From an uncultured Gammaproteobacteria bacterium (lineage in GTDB: Bacteria > Pseudomonadota > Gammaproteobacteria > UBA4575), in NCBI GenBank assembly GCA_937922735.1, contig CALAJL010000112.1, forward strand, positions 1 to 33,531: a stretch of 33,531 nt of DNA. The letters are read 5' to 3'. Positions 1 to 10,142 of the stretch are shown here, piece after piece. A program made the translations under genes and the position numbers. The notes under the pieces are model-generated. The model saw nothing but the letters and a program-made list of their open reading frames with translations, was not told the DNA's origin and did no database searches. Position 1 is the first letter of the stretch, and each line of letters opens with the position of its first letter.

Positions 1-762
1 TGCTTGTGTCAAACCATTGATGTTGTAAGGCAAGCGCATTTTATTCAATTCATTCATCCATCTTCCATCTCCCAACATCCAGCCCAGTCTCAATCCCGCT
101 AACCCCATCTTTGAAACAGTGCGCATCATCAATGCATGTGGATAGCGTTCTACCAGTGACATTAATGAGTAGGCTGCAAACGGTGAGTAAGCCTCGTCAA
201 TTACCACTAAGCCCGTCGAATGTTTAACGATTTCTTCTACTTGATCTTGTGGCCAGAGCGTTCCTGTTGGATTATTTGGACAGGCTAGAAAAATTACAGC
301 CGGCTTGTGCGTTGCAATCTCTTTAATGAATAATTCCATCTGTAACGCAAAACTATCTTGTTGCAGTGGCACTTCAACAACCTTTACACCAACATATTCT
401 GCAATCAACTTATACATCGAAAAAGTTGGTGTAACGGTAAGAATAGTGGCATCGGGCTTTGCAACTGCCATAATTAAAAGCTGAATTAGCTCATCCGAAC
501 CATTACCAAACATCAACTCAAGATTTGGGGACAGCGAAAATATCCGATGAAAGGTTTTTTTCAGTACTGTTGCTTGTGGGCATGGATAACGATTCAACTC
601 AACTTGCTTTAGCGCTGCTAACCATTGATCTTGCAATGCTTCAGGAAATGCATATGGATTTTCCATTGCGTCCAGTTTGATAAGACCCGTTGAGTCTGGC
701 ACTTGATAAGCCTGCATGTTAGCAAGCTCAGCACGAAGTATATTATTAGGCGTAACACTCAT
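1..762 (-). CDS. hisC: Histidinol-phosphate aminotransferase, 3' end outside window
   Basis: PLP-dependent transaminase that converts imidazole-acetol phosphate to histidinol phosphate in cytoplasmic histidine synthesis. The 254 codons visible begin at ATG 762 and run off the left edge without a stop. Family members are about 350-370 residues, so roughly 100 C-terminal residues are missing. Visible class I/II aminotransferase marks are the substrate-side ENPY segment near the N-terminus, ACPNNPTG, the PLP-binding VVIDEAY, and the Schiff-base lysine at about residue 218 in TVSKMGLAGLRLG. The gene starts 13 bp after the hisD stop, so it is the last visible gene of the minus-strand his string. 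No strong Shine-Dalgarno precedes the ATG, which suggests translation coupled to hisD. Confidence 0.93.
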   Translation of the reverse strand, partial: MSVTPNNILRAELANMQAYQVPDSTGLIKLDAMENPYAFPEALQDQWLAALKQVELNRYPCPQATVLKKTFHRIFSLSPNLELMFGNGSDELIQLLIMAVAKPDATILTVTPTFSMYKLIAEYVGVKVVEVPLQQDSFALQMELFIKEIATHKPAVIFLACPNNPTGTLWPQDQVEEIVKHSTGLVVIDEAYSPFAAYSLMSLVERYPHALMMRTVSKMGLAGLRLGWMLGDGRWMNELNKMRLPYNINGLTQA

Positions 763-775
763 GTTCGAATTTTAA

Positions 776-2074
776 TTACTTGCCTCTATACTCTGCAGAT
801 CTTGCATGCGCAGTTAATCCTTCACCATGCGCGAGTGTAGAAGCTATTGGGCTTAATTTATTTGCACCCTGCTCGGAACAGTGCACTACACTTGTGCGTT
901 TTTGAAAGTCATACACGCCAAGCGGCGAGGAAAATCTTGCTGTTCCGGCTGTTGGCAATACATGATTCGGTCCAGCACAATAATCACCGAATACCTCTGG
1001 AGAATAATGACCGAGAAAAACAGCGCCTGCATTGCGAATTTTTTTCAACAATTCTTTAGGCTCTGCAACACACAATTCTAAATGCTCAGGTGCAATTTGA
1101 TTTGAAAGCTCCGCCGCTTCATTCAAACTACTCGCCTTAATAAACGCACCAAAATTATTTATAGAGTCGGTAATAATTGCTGCACGATCAAGACTCTTTA
1201 ATAACAATTCCATTTGTTGATGAACTTGATCAAAAAAGTTTTCATCAGTAGAAATAAGAATAGCCCGTGCATTTGCATCATGTTCGGCTTGGGAAAATAA
1301 ATCCATCGCCACCCACTCAGGGTTTGCACTCTCATCACAGATCACTAACACTTCTGATGGCCCAGCAATCATATCTATTCCTACCGTACCAAATACTTGC
1401 TGCTTCGCACTTGCAACATAAGCATTCCCAGGGCCAACAATTTTATCCACCTTAGGAATCGTTTCTGTACCATAAGCAAGCGCTGCTACTGCTTGCGCAC
1501 CTCCAATCGTAAAGGCTTTATCCACACCTGCAATAGATGCAGCAGCTAATACCATATTGTTCACTTCACCATTTGGAGTTGGTACAACCATAATAATAGA
1601 ATCCACTCCAGCGACCTTGGCGGGTATTGCGTTCATTAATACAGATGATGGGTATGCAGCTTTGCCGCCAGGTACATAGACGCCCACTTTCTCTAACGCA
1701 GTTACCACTTGACCCATCTCATTGCCATCATCATCTTTTGTTGACCACGATTGAAGGCTTTGTTTTTCTGCATACTCGCGTATTCTTATCGCTGCCGTTT
1801 GTAATGATTGGTGTTGTTCTTTACTAATTTTTGTCAACGCATCTTTCATCTGCTGCTTAGAGAGCTCTAAGTCAGAAGCATGTGTGACGCCTAGTTGATC
1901 AAATTTTTGGGTATAAGAAAGCAATGCTTGATCACCCTGTTCACGAATATGCTTAATAATCGTTTCAACTGTGTGGCGCACATCGTTTTCTGCAGACTGA
2001 TTTTGTCGCAGCAAATTATCAAAGTGCACAGAAAAATCTGCGTCTTGAGAAGAAAGACGGCGTATATCCAACAT
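776..2074 (-). CDS. hisD: Histidinol dehydrogenase
   Basis: Zinc enzyme that oxidises histidinol twice with NAD+ to give histidine, the last two steps of the pathway. The 432-residue length is typical. Visible signatures are GPGNAYVASAKQQVFG (NAD-binding region), IAGPSEVLVI, the zinc-ligand segment FSQAEHDANA, the catalytic Glu-His pair at residues 330-331 (IAPEHLEL), and the C-terminal GPNHVLPT segment. It lies 17 bp downstream of the DAHP synthase gene and 13 bp upstream of hisC, so the three are probably cotranscribed. In many relatives hisD follows hisG directly. Here the DAHP synthase gene separates them. Confidence 0.96.
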   Translation of the reverse strand: MLDIRRLSSQDADFSVHFDNLLRQNQSAENDVRHTVETIIKHIREQGDQALLSYTQKFDQLGVTHASDLELSKQQMKDALTKISKEQHQSLQTAAIRIREYAEKQSLQSWSTKDDDGNEMGQVVTALEKVGVYVPGGKAAYPSSVLMNAIPAKVAGVDSIIMVVPTPNGEVNNMVLAAASIAGVDKAFTIGGAQAVAALAYGTETIPKVDKIVGPGNAYVASAKQQVFGTVGIDMIAGPSEVLVICDESANPEWVAMDLFSQAEHDANARAILISTDENFFDQVHQQMELLLKSLDRAAIITDSINNFGAFIKASSLNEAAELSNQIAPEHLELCVAEPKELLKKIRNAGAVFLGHYSPEVFGDYCAGPNHVLPTAGTARFSSPLGVYDFQKRTSVVHCSEQGANKLSPIASTLAHGEGLTAHARSAEYRGK

Positions 2075-2091
2075 GTTTTAAACTTTAGGAA

Positions 2092-3171
2092 TTAAGCCGC
2101 GCTTGCTGCCGACTTGGAATGTCGCCGTTCACGAACCGCATTAGCCAAGCTACGTAATAATGTTTCAGTATCTTCCCAAGCCAAACATGCATCAGTGATA
2201 CTTTGACCGTAAACGAGCTCCTGTCCGGGTTTGGCATTTTGACGACCACCCACTAAGTGGCTTTCTATCATGAGGCCAAAGATTCTCATGTCACCAGCAC
2301 TTAGCTGTTGCGAGATCGAGTCACCCACTTCCATTTGCTTTTCGTGCTGTTTGAGACTATTTGCATGGCTTAAATCAACCATGATCCTTGCAGCTAACCC
2401 TGACTTTTCAAGTAACGCGGATGCTTCATTAATACTTTCCGGACCATAGTTTGGTTGATCACTGCCTCCACGCAAAATAATGTGGCAATCTTTATTACCC
2501 GCGGTCGAAAAGATTGCAGATTTGCCTTCTTTAGTTACAGACAAAAAGTGATGAGGATTCATTGCTGAACCAATTGCATCAACTGCAACCTGCAAACCAC
2601 CATCTGTAGCATTTTTAAATCCAACGGGACACGACAAACCTGATGACAGTTCTCTATGCACTTGACTTTCTGTAGTGCGCGCACCAATAGCTCCCCAACT
2701 TACCAAGTCAGCAATATACTGTGGACTAATTAAGTCTAAGTATTCTGTTCCAGCTGGCATTCCAGATTCATTTAGGTCAAGCAATAATTTTCGCGCGACA
2801 TGCAAACCTTTGTTAATCTCAAAACTATCATCAAGGTTAGGGTCATTAATAAGCCCTTTCCAGCCCACTGTAGTACGCGGCTTTTCAAAATAGACGCGCA
2901 TAATAATCACTAGATCACCCGCTACTTCGTCTCGAATTTTTGCTAATCGCGATGCATATTCGCGTGCAGCTTCGGTATCATGAATTGAACATGGACCAAC
3001 GATAACAAGCACACGATCATCTTCTCCATGTAGAATCTTTTGCACTGCACTCCGTGCAGTAAACACACACTGTGCGGCTTTTTCGCTTACAGGAAGTTCT
3101 TTGTGTAATTCAGAAGGCGCAATAACTTCTTTCGTTTCTACAATTCTGAGATCGTCCGTTTGATGTTGCAT
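2092..3171 (-). CDS. Class I 3-deoxy-7-phosphoheptulonate (DAHP) synthase
   Basis: Condenses phosphoenolpyruvate and erythrose 4-phosphate, the entry reaction of the shikimate pathway to aromatic amino acids. At 359 residues it matches the AroF/AroG/AroH (type I-alpha) family. Family marks are VIVGPCSIHD, MRVYFEKPRTTVGWKGLINDP, SWGAIGARTTESQVHRELSSG, GFKNATDG, CHIILRGG, DLSHANS and the C-terminal SITDACLAWEDTE. I cannot assign the feedback class (Phe, Tyr or Trp) from sequence alone, so I give no gene symbol. AGGT upstream of ATG 3171 is a usable ribosome-binding site. The gene sits between hisG (61 bp gap) and hisD (17 bp gap), an unusual position for this enzyme and discussed in the findings. 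Confidence 0.95.
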   Translation of the reverse strand: MQHQTDDLRIVETKEVIAPSELHKELPVSEKAAQCVFTARSAVQKILHGEDDRVLVIVGPCSIHDTEAAREYASRLAKIRDEVAGDLVIIMRVYFEKPRTTVGWKGLINDPNLDDSFEINKGLHVARKLLLDLNESGMPAGTEYLDLISPQYIADLVSWGAIGARTTESQVHRELSSGLSCPVGFKNATDGGLQVAVDAIGSAMNPHHFLSVTKEGKSAIFSTAGNKDCHIILRGGSDQPNYGPESINEASALLEKSGLAARIMVDLSHANSLKQHEKQMEVGDSISQQLSAGDMRIFGLMIESHLVGGRQNAKPGQELVYGQSITDACLAWEDTETLLRSLANAVRERRHSKSAASAA

Positions 3172-3232
3172 GATCTTACCTGACCTTTAAATTCTCTTAA
3201 TAAATATACTCGTGAAAATACGCATAAAAATA

Positions 3233-3883
3233 CTATGGTTTCTCAATAGCTAATTTGAATTCTTCAATTAAAGGTTTAAGTGTAGCAGATTTTATCTTCA
3301 TTGCTGCTTTGTTGACGATCAAACGCGAACTGATATCCGCAATGTGCTCAGTAGCTACCAGACCATTTGCCTTGAGTGTGCCCCCCGTCGCAACAAGATC
3401 AACAATGCAATCGGCCAGCCCTAACAACGGAGCGAGTTCCATCGAACCGTATAACTTTATCAATTCAACTTGCTGCCCCTTGGAGGCAAAATAGCGTCGT
3501 GTACTTTGCAAATATTTTGTGGCGACTCGCATACGACGGCCTACCGTAGTCTTTCCTTCCACGCCAGCAACCATTAATTTGCATTTAGCAATCCCAAGGT
3601 CTAATGGTTCGTAAATACCCTCACCATCAAACTCCATCAAGGTATCTTTTCCGACCACACCCAATTCTGCCGCACCATATTGAACATAGGTTGGCACATC
3701 GGTGGCACGTATAATTAACAGACGTACATCGGGCTTATTGGTTGGCAGTACTAATTTTCTACCATCTAATTCTTTTTGAGCAACCGTAATACCGATTTTC
3801 TCGAGCAACTCACGGCATTCATCAAAAATGCGTCCCTTTGATAAGGCTATTGTAATGATCTCTTTATTAGCTTGTGCAGACAT
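3233..3883 (-). CDS. hisG: ATP phosphoribosyltransferase, short form catalytic subunit
   Basis: First enzyme of histidine synthesis, joining ATP and PRPP. The start chosen is ATG 3883 (protein beginning [18 protein letters not shown]), giving 216 residues. An upstream in-frame ATG at 3994 would add 37 hydrophobic residues that overlap murA and fit no HisG family member, so I reject it. PRPP-binding signature: [18 protein letters not shown]. At about 216 residues it lacks the roughly 80-residue C-terminal regulatory ACT-like domain of long HisG. Short HisG proteins need the HisZ regulatory subunit, which is not encoded in this window. It starts 16 bp after the murA stop. Confidence 0.94.
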   Translation of the reverse strand: MSAQANKEIITIALSKGRIFDECRELLEKIGITVAQKELDGRKLVLPTNKPDVRLLIIRATDVPTYVQYGAAELGVVGKDTLMEFDGEGIYEPLDLGIAKCKLMVAGVEGKTTVGRRMRVATKYLQSTRRYFASKGQQVELIKLYGSMELAPLLGLADCIVDLVATGGTLKANGLVATEHIADISSRLIVNKAAMKIKSATLKPLIEEFKLAIEKP

Positions 3884-3899
3884 AAATATGAAAATGTAT

Positions 3900-5216
<1,317 letters not shown>

Positions 5217-5292
5217 TTAACGAACCCACATGTTATATACCAGCCACACCAGTATATTTATGAATATAGTAATGGTTGATGAAGATAAGGAT

Positions 5293-5595
5293 TTAATCCG
5301 CTATCGTAAGCACATCTTGAAGTTTATTTATCTGTATTAGCTTACGAGCTTTATCACTGGCGTTACGGAACACCAGTTGTTTTTTATTACAGTGTGCCCA
5401 ACGCGACCAAGCCACCAACAACGCCAAACCGCCGCTATCAAATTTTTTTGCAGCCGAGATATCAATTTCCAAACTATCTTCGAACACATCGAGCAATGCT
5501 TTTCTAGCTTGCTTCCATATTTCGGGAACACTTACAAAAGTCAGATCACCTGTAACACTGAATCGACCTGGCTCAATATATTTAAAATCAGACAT
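5293..5595 (-). CDS. mlaB: Phospholipid transport STAS-domain protein MlaB
   Basis: Cytoplasmic STAS-domain subunit of the MlaFEDB inner-membrane complex, which stabilises the ATPase MlaF. The protein is about 100 residues and consists only of a STAS domain. The central KKFDSGGLALLVAWSRWA corresponds to the conserved loop-helix with its phosphorylatable-type Ser/Thr before GGLALL. I prefer ATG 5595 as the start. An in-frame TTG two codons upstream (5601) is slightly better placed for a weak GAG motif, so the start is uncertain by two residues. It follows mlaC by 26 bp and is the last mla gene before murA. Confidence 0.88.
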   Translation of the reverse strand: MSDFKYIEPGRFSVTGDLTFVSVPEIWKQARKALLDVFEDSLEIDISAAKKFDSGGLALLVAWSRWAHCNKKQLVFRNASDKARKLIQINKLQDVLTIAD

Positions 5596-5621
5596 CTGCA
5601 ACTAACTCAAGAGCAAAAAAT

Positions 5622-6287
5622 TTATTCAGCTACTTCATCTGTTGCACCAGATTGATTAGTACTTGCTAACCGTGCAATTAATGCATCGAGAGAAGTTTCT
5701 CTTATCTCTTGACTGAAACTAGTGCGAAAATTTTTAACTAGACTTAAACCATCCACTGCAAGATCAAAGACCTTCCATTCCATTTGTTTATTCTTTCGAA
5801 ATATATACGCAACCTGCAAAGGCGCTTTACCTGAACCAACACTAAGTTCAGATTGAACCGTGTAATATTTTCCTTCTTGTTTCTCACGAGTAGGGAGAAC
5901 ATTCACCTTCGCATGCCCATAATCCACTAACGATTTTGCATAGGTGCGAATTAACATATCTTTAAACTCTGCAATGAAACTTGCACGCTGATCTTCGCTA
6001 GCTTTTTTCCAATACTTTCCTAGTATCAATTTACCCATAGAATTCAAATCAATTATAGGAATCACGGTATCGTTTATCAGTTGATTAATTAACGTTGGAT
6101 CCTCGCGTAATTGATCATTATCTTCATTGATAGTATTAAGAACTTTGGCTGAAGTCTCCTCAACAATTTGTTCGGGTGCACGATCATCTATCGCTAACGC
6201 GTGAGTACCTAGCCCTACAGTTAAAACAACCGCCATGGCCACAAATAAACCTGCAAACTGCTTAGACCAACTCTTATTACTTGCCAC
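5622..6287 (-). CDS. mlaC: Periplasmic phospholipid shuttle protein MlaC
   Basis: Soluble periplasmic carrier (Tol_Tol_Ttg2 / MlaC family) that ferries phospholipid between the outer-membrane MlaA complex and the inner-membrane MlaFEDB complex. The start chosen is GTG 6287 (221 residues), because AGGGAG lies 7 nt upstream. An ATG at 6308 seven codons earlier has no comparable site. A Sec signal peptide follows: a Lys-containing n-region, a hydrophobic core (about residues 11-29) and cleavage near HALA. The mature region has the family's segment around LGKYWKKASEDQRASFIAEFKDML and a YAKSLVDYG motif. It sits between mlaD and mlaB. Confidence 0.92.
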   Translation of the reverse strand: MASNKSWSKQFAGLFVAMAVVLTVGLGTHALAIDDRAPEQIVEETSAKVLNTINEDNDQLREDPTLINQLINDTVIPIIDLNSMGKLILGKYWKKASEDQRASFIAEFKDMLIRTYAKSLVDYGHAKVNVLPTREKQEGKYYTVQSELSVGSGKAPLQVAYIFRKNKQMEWKVFDLAVDGLSLVKNFRTSFSQEIRETSLDALIARLASTNQSGATDEVAE

Positions 6288-6346
6288 GATAAATCTCCCT
6301 AAATTCATATTTTATAAAAAAAATCAATAACTTATCTGATTGTAAA

Positions 6347-6805
6347 TTACCCAGATGTTAGTTTGACAACAATTTTGCCAATTATCTCCTCTAAAACCAG
6401 CGCAGATTGAGTAAATTCTATATGGTCTCCTGCCACCAGAACATCATCCTCTGCACCGGGTTCTAGTGCCACATACTGCTCACCCAACAAACCCGCGGTA
6501 TATATACTGGCAGTTGTATCAATAGGGAAATAATCATGCGAAGCTTGAATACGCATTAGAACTTTCGCCTCATACCTATCAGAATCATAAACTATTTCCA
6601 ACACTTGCCCGACTCGCACCCCTGACACTGTTACCGGCGAGCGTACTTTTAAACCGCCAATATTTTCAAAGTATGCTGACACCTCATAACCATCGTTGCT
6701 AGTCAATCTGCTTAAGTTGCTGACTTTCATCGCCAACATAAACAAGGCAAGCACCCCAAGCACCACAAAAAGTCCTACCATTGTCTCGATAAAACGCGTT
6801 GTCAT
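6347..6805 (-). CDS. mlaD: MCE-domain lipid transport protein MlaD
   Basis: Inner-membrane-anchored MCE protein that forms the hexameric periplasmic ring of the Mla transporter. The 152-residue protein has one N-terminal transmembrane helix (about residues 8-27, VGLFVVLGVLALFMLAM) followed by one MCE domain (about 38-120, including ENIGGLKVRSPVTVSGVRVG and the lipid-pore-side segment AGLLGEQYVALEPG). Length and single-MCE layout match MlaD rather than PqiB or YebT. AGGA upstream of ATG 6805 serves as ribosome-binding site. It lies 32 bp downstream of mlaE. Confidence 0.94.
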   Translation of the reverse strand: MTTRFIETMVGLFVVLGVLALFMLAMKVSNLSRLTSNDGYEVSAYFENIGGLKVRSPVTVSGVRVGQVLEIVYDSDRYEAKVLMRIQASHDYFPIDTTASIYTAGLLGEQYVALEPGAEDDVLVAGDHIEFTQSALVLEEIIGKIVVKLTSG

Positions 6806-6837
6806 AATTTTAATTCCTGATTAATAACTTAAATAAA

Positions 6838-7623
6838 TTACAAGTTGCCAAACATTAATGCTGTTAACACAAAATCCAACGCTAGTACCGCAAGCGCAGA
6901 ATTAACAACTGTATGCGTGGTAGCCAAACTAATTCCTTCAGCCGTCGGTATCGCTTCATAACCTTTGTATAAAGCAATCCAAACACAGGCCACAGCAAAT
7001 ACCACTCCCTTGATCATTCCATTGGCAACGTCATCGATAAGATCTACATTCGCTTGCATTTGTGACCAATAAGAACCCTCATCAATACCTAATAGACCTA
7101 CACCTACAAATCTTCCACCTAATATTCCTACCGCAGTAAAAATAGCAGTCAGTATCGGCACCGATATAAAACCACCAATAAATCGAGGTGTAATAATTCG
7201 CTTAATGGGATCTACCGCCATCATTTCCATACTGGAAAGTTGTTCTGTTGCTTTCATTAACCCAATTTCTGCAGCCAGCGCGGAGCCTGCGCGACCCGCA
7301 AATAAAAGCGCGGTAACCACGGGCCCTAATTCACGCACCAAAGTCATCGCCACAACCACCCCCAACGACTCTTCAGCACCAAAGTCCACTAAAGTGATGT
7401 ATCCCTGTAATCCCAACACCATGCCAACGAATAAACCGGAAACAAGTATGATAGTTAGTGATAACACACCAATTGAATAAATTTCTTTTATAATTAATCG
7501 TGGCCGTGTCAAAGCATGCGGAATCGAAGCAATAATTTTTCCTAGAAAGAGTGAAGCACGCCCAAAGTTTTCGAATAAACCAAGCGCCCAACCTCCAATA
7601 CTTTGTAATGTTGTAGCAACCAT
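6838..7623 (-). CDS. mlaE: Lipid ABC transporter permease MlaE
   Basis: Permease subunit of the Mla phospholipid ABC transporter (MlaE/YrbE permease family). It is 261 residues with about five membrane helices. The family core [19 protein letters not shown] precedes [20 protein letters not shown], the cytoplasmic coupling region that contacts MlaF. Only 2 bp separate its ATG from the mlaF stop, so the two are translationally coupled. Confidence 0.96.
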   Translation of the reverse strand: MVATTLQSIGGWALGLFENFGRASLFLGKIIASIPHALTRPRLIIKEIYSIGVLSLTIILVSGLFVGMVLGLQGYITLVDFGAEESLGVVVAMTLVRELGPVVTALLFAGRAGSALAAEIGLMKATEQLSSMEMMAVDPIKRIITPRFIGGFISVPILTAIFTAVGILGGRFVGVGLLGIDEGSYWSQMQANVDLIDDVANGMIKGVVFAVACVWIALYKGYEAIPTAEGISLATTHTVVNSALAVLALDFVLTALMFGNL

Positions 7624-7625
7624 AC

Positions 7626-8423
7626 TTATCGACCTACCAACAGATCTTCTTTGAAATCATTTGAAGGATAATGAAAAGGTACTGGACCATCCGCTAATCC
7701 TTGCAAAAATTGCTGCATCCATTCGGATGAACTAGTCGCTAAATCATCGGGTGTACCAGACTCAACTACTGCACCTTCTGAAATCACATAGATGTAATCA
7801 GCAATAGACAATGTTTCTTCCACATCATGAGATACGATGACACTTGTAAGCCCCATGCTTTCATTTAGCTCTTTAATCAAGGTAACGATAGTACCTTTAG
7901 TAATGGGATCTAGACCCGTAAAAGGCTCGTCATACATGATCATCGAGGGATCCAATACAATCGCTCGCGCCAATGCTACACGCCTCGCCATACCACCTGA
8001 CAATTGACTGGGCATCAACTTACGTGCACCGCGCAATCCAACCGCCTCAAGTTTTAACAACACTAGATCTCGCATAATTTGCTCAGGCAACTGTGTATGT
8101 TCCCGCAATGGAAACGCTACATTTTCAAACACATTCAAGTCAGTCAATAACGCACCACTTTGAAACAACATGCCCATCTGTTTTCGAACCGCGTAAAGAG
8201 TATTCTGATCGACATTATGTATATCTTCCCCAAACACCTGCACGGAACCTTGTTGTGGATGTAACTGACCGCCGATGAGTTTTAGCAAAGTCGTCTTACC
8301 AGTACCACTTGGCCCCATAAATGCAGTGACTTGCCCAGCGCGAATATCCAAACTAATTCCATTGAATATTTTTCGTACACCACGAGTGAAGTGTAGATCA
8401 CGGATTTTTACAATCGTTTCCAA
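7626..8423 (-). CDS. mlaF: Lipid ABC transporter ATP-binding protein MlaF
   Basis: ATPase of the Mla complex. ABC motifs are Walker [10 protein letters not shown] (residues 37-45), Q-loop FQSGAL, signature [15 protein letters not shown], Walker [14 protein letters not shown] and H-loop VIVSHDVEE. The start chosen is TTG 8423 (265 residues, beginning (M)[11 protein letters not shown]), preceded 6 nt upstream by a purine-rich GAGAAG. The open frame continues upstream to 8492, but that extension is a hydrophobic stretch not found in MlaF proteins. First gene of the minus-strand envelope/his string. Its upstream region is shared with the divergent exchanger gene. Confidence 0.94.
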   Translation of the reverse strand: METIVKIRDLHFTRGVRKIFNGISLDIRAGQVTAFMGPSGTGKTTLLKLIGGQLHPQQGSVQVFGEDIHNVDQNTLYAVRKQMGMLFQSGALLTDLNVFENVAFPLREHTQLPEQIMRDLVLLKLEAVGLRGARKLMPSQLSGGMARRVALARAIVLDPSMIMYDEPFTGLDPITKGTIVTLIKELNESMGLTSVIVSHDVEETLSIADYIYVISEGAVVESGTPDDLATSSSEWMQQFLQGLADGPVPFHYPSNDFKEDLLVGR

Positions 8424-8599
8424 TGTTTTCTTCTCTATATATAACAGCGAGTAAAGCGTTAGGGCAAAAATAACTAGATAATTACCGCACAAAATAGGAA
8501 AACATCATACCTGCTTATAGTATGCTTGGCGATGCGCTCACAACACGAGCAGCGAAAAATCTAACTGAATAATAAGCCAATAGCCACCAAAACGTATAT

Positions 8600-9544
8600 A
8601 TGTTGATCTTTATTGCTGCTCTTGGAATAGGGTTTTTACTGCTAATGTGGAGTGCAAACACCTTTGCAGATAACGCGCTTTTGCTTGGCCAACATTTTAA
8701 TATTTCGAAAATATTAATCGGCATCGTGATACTAGGTTTCGGCACCTCCGCACCTGAACTTTTAGTATCTGCACTTTCAGCTTTACAAGGCAATGCAGGT
8801 CTCGCTATTGGCAATGCCATTGGATCCAATATAACTAATATTTTATTAGTATTAGGTGCAACGCTTTGTGTATTGCCCATCAATATAAACGCCGAATTGA
8901 TTCGCAAAAACTTTATGTTATTGCTTGGTGCTACTGCACTATTTAGCTTGCTAATATTTGATCAACAACTCACATTTGTTGATGGATTAATTTTATTAAC
9001 TGCCTTAATTTTTACACTCTACTTACTCTCGAGATTTGAAGAGCAAATCGATAATGCCGACGATGACACGGAAACCACTAACATTGCAGTATTGCGAGTC
9101 GTTATTGGCTTAATTATTGGCCTTGCAATTTTGTTAGCTAGTTCTAAATTAGTTGTTTGGAGTGCAACAGAAATCGCGCAACATTTAGGTGTAAGCGATC
9201 TAGTAATTGGTCTCACCATTGTTGCACTTGGCACCAGCCTTCCTGAACTTGCCACCTGCATTGCCAGCGCAATGAAAAAGCATGGTGAACTTGCCATCGG
9301 CAACATCGTTGGATCCAATATTTTTAATACCCTAGGTGTAACCGCCACCGCAAGTCTGATATCAAGCTACACACTGCCAGAGAAAATCTTTTCTCGTGAC
9401 TACCCTGCCATGCTCATAGCAACAGGTATATTATTTGCTCTACTACTGATATTTTTACGCAAAAAATATATACCACGCGGATTTGGACTGCTATTTCTAG
9501 CAGGGTACGTAGCATATATGTACACAATTTATATTCAAACTTAA
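8600..9544 (+). CDS. yrbG: Calcium/sodium antiporter (YrbG-type CaCA exchanger)
   Basis: Inner-membrane Na+/Ca2+ exchanger of the CaCA superfamily. The 314-residue protein has about ten transmembrane helices in two homologous halves. Each half carries an alpha-repeat with the ion-binding acidic residue: GFGTSAPELLVSA in the first half with GNAIGSNITNILLVLG, and ALGTSLPELATCIAS in the second with GNIVGSNIFNTLGV. It is divergent from mlaF and begins the plus-strand LPS gene series, as yrbG does in enterobacteria. No strong Shine-Dalgarno precedes ATG 8600. Confidence 0.94.
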   Translation: MLIFIAALGIGFLLLMWSANTFADNALLLGQHFNISKILIGIVILGFGTSAPELLVSALSALQGNAGLAIGNAIGSNITNILLVLGATLCVLPININAELIRKNFMLLLGATALFSLLIFDQQLTFVDGLILLTALIFTLYLLSRFEEQIDNADDDTETTNIAVLRVVIGLIIGLAILLASSKLVVWSATEIAQHLGVSDLVIGLTIVALGTSLPELATCIASAMKKHGELAIGNIVGSNIFNTLGVTATASLISSYTLPEKIFSRDYPAMLIATGILFALLLIFLRKKYIPRGFGLLFLAGYVAYMYTIYIQT

Positions 9545-9558
9545 TAAGCTGCAAAGCC

Positions 9559-10119
9559 ATGAACACAAACCACAACACGCCTAATAAAAATATAATAGAA
9601 CGCGCGAAATCCATTCGCTTAGCATTGTTTGATGTCGATGGTGTATTTACAGATGGAAATATTCAAATTGACTCGCATGGCAAAGAAATTAAAACTTTCA
9701 ATACACAAGATGGTCATGGCATCCGCTTGCTACAACATTATGGCATTCAAGTTGGCGTTATTACGGGGCGTAGCTCAGAAGCACTAGAACATCGCATGCG
9801 GGACCTTAATGTAGAACATGTTTACCAAGGCAGCACCGATAAATACACAGCTTACCAAAAACTATTAACGACTCTAAAACTATCTCCAGAGCAAACTTCG
9901 TTTGCGGGTGATGACATAGTAGACCTACAAGTAATGTCGCATTGTGGTTTAGCTATCGCTGTTGCTAATGCACATAACTTTGTTAAACAACATGCTCATT
10001 GGGAAACTACAGCAAATGGTGGCCATGGTGCAGTCAGAGAAATATGTGAACTTTTATTGAATGCTCAAGGCCTATTAGAAGAAGCATTAACTTATAACTT
10101 AAATAAAGGTCATAATTAA
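9559..10119 (+). CDS. kdsC: 3-deoxy-D-manno-octulosonate 8-phosphate phosphatase
   Basis: HAD-superfamily phosphatase that releases KDO from KDO-8-phosphate for LPS inner core synthesis. The 186-residue length fits. HAD motif I is FDVDGVFTDG with Asp25 and Asp27, motif II is ITGRSS, motif III lysine lies in GSTDKYTAY, and motif IV is FAGDDIVDLQVM. The C-terminal HWETTANGGHGAVREICELLL is typical of the capless C1-type KdsC. It starts 14 bp after yrbG. KdsD, which makes arabinose 5-phosphate and is commonly encoded immediately before kdsC, is not present here. Confidence 0.95.
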   Translation: MNTNHNTPNKNIIERAKSIRLALFDVDGVFTDGNIQIDSHGKEIKTFNTQDGHGIRLLQHYGIQVGVITGRSSEALEHRMRDLNVEHVYQGSTDKYTAYQKLLTTLKLSPEQTSFAGDDIVDLQVMSHCGLAIAVANAHNFVKQHAHWETTANGGHGAVREICELLLNAQGLLEEALTYNLNKGHN

Positions 10120-10142
10120 TAAGTAATGAAAAGGTTAACTTG

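Noticed and set aside
8424-8492. In-frame extension of mlaF to an ATG at 8492
   Set aside because: It encodes a hydrophobic stretch not present in MlaF ATPases. TTG 8423 has a purine-rich site upstream and gives the normal length.
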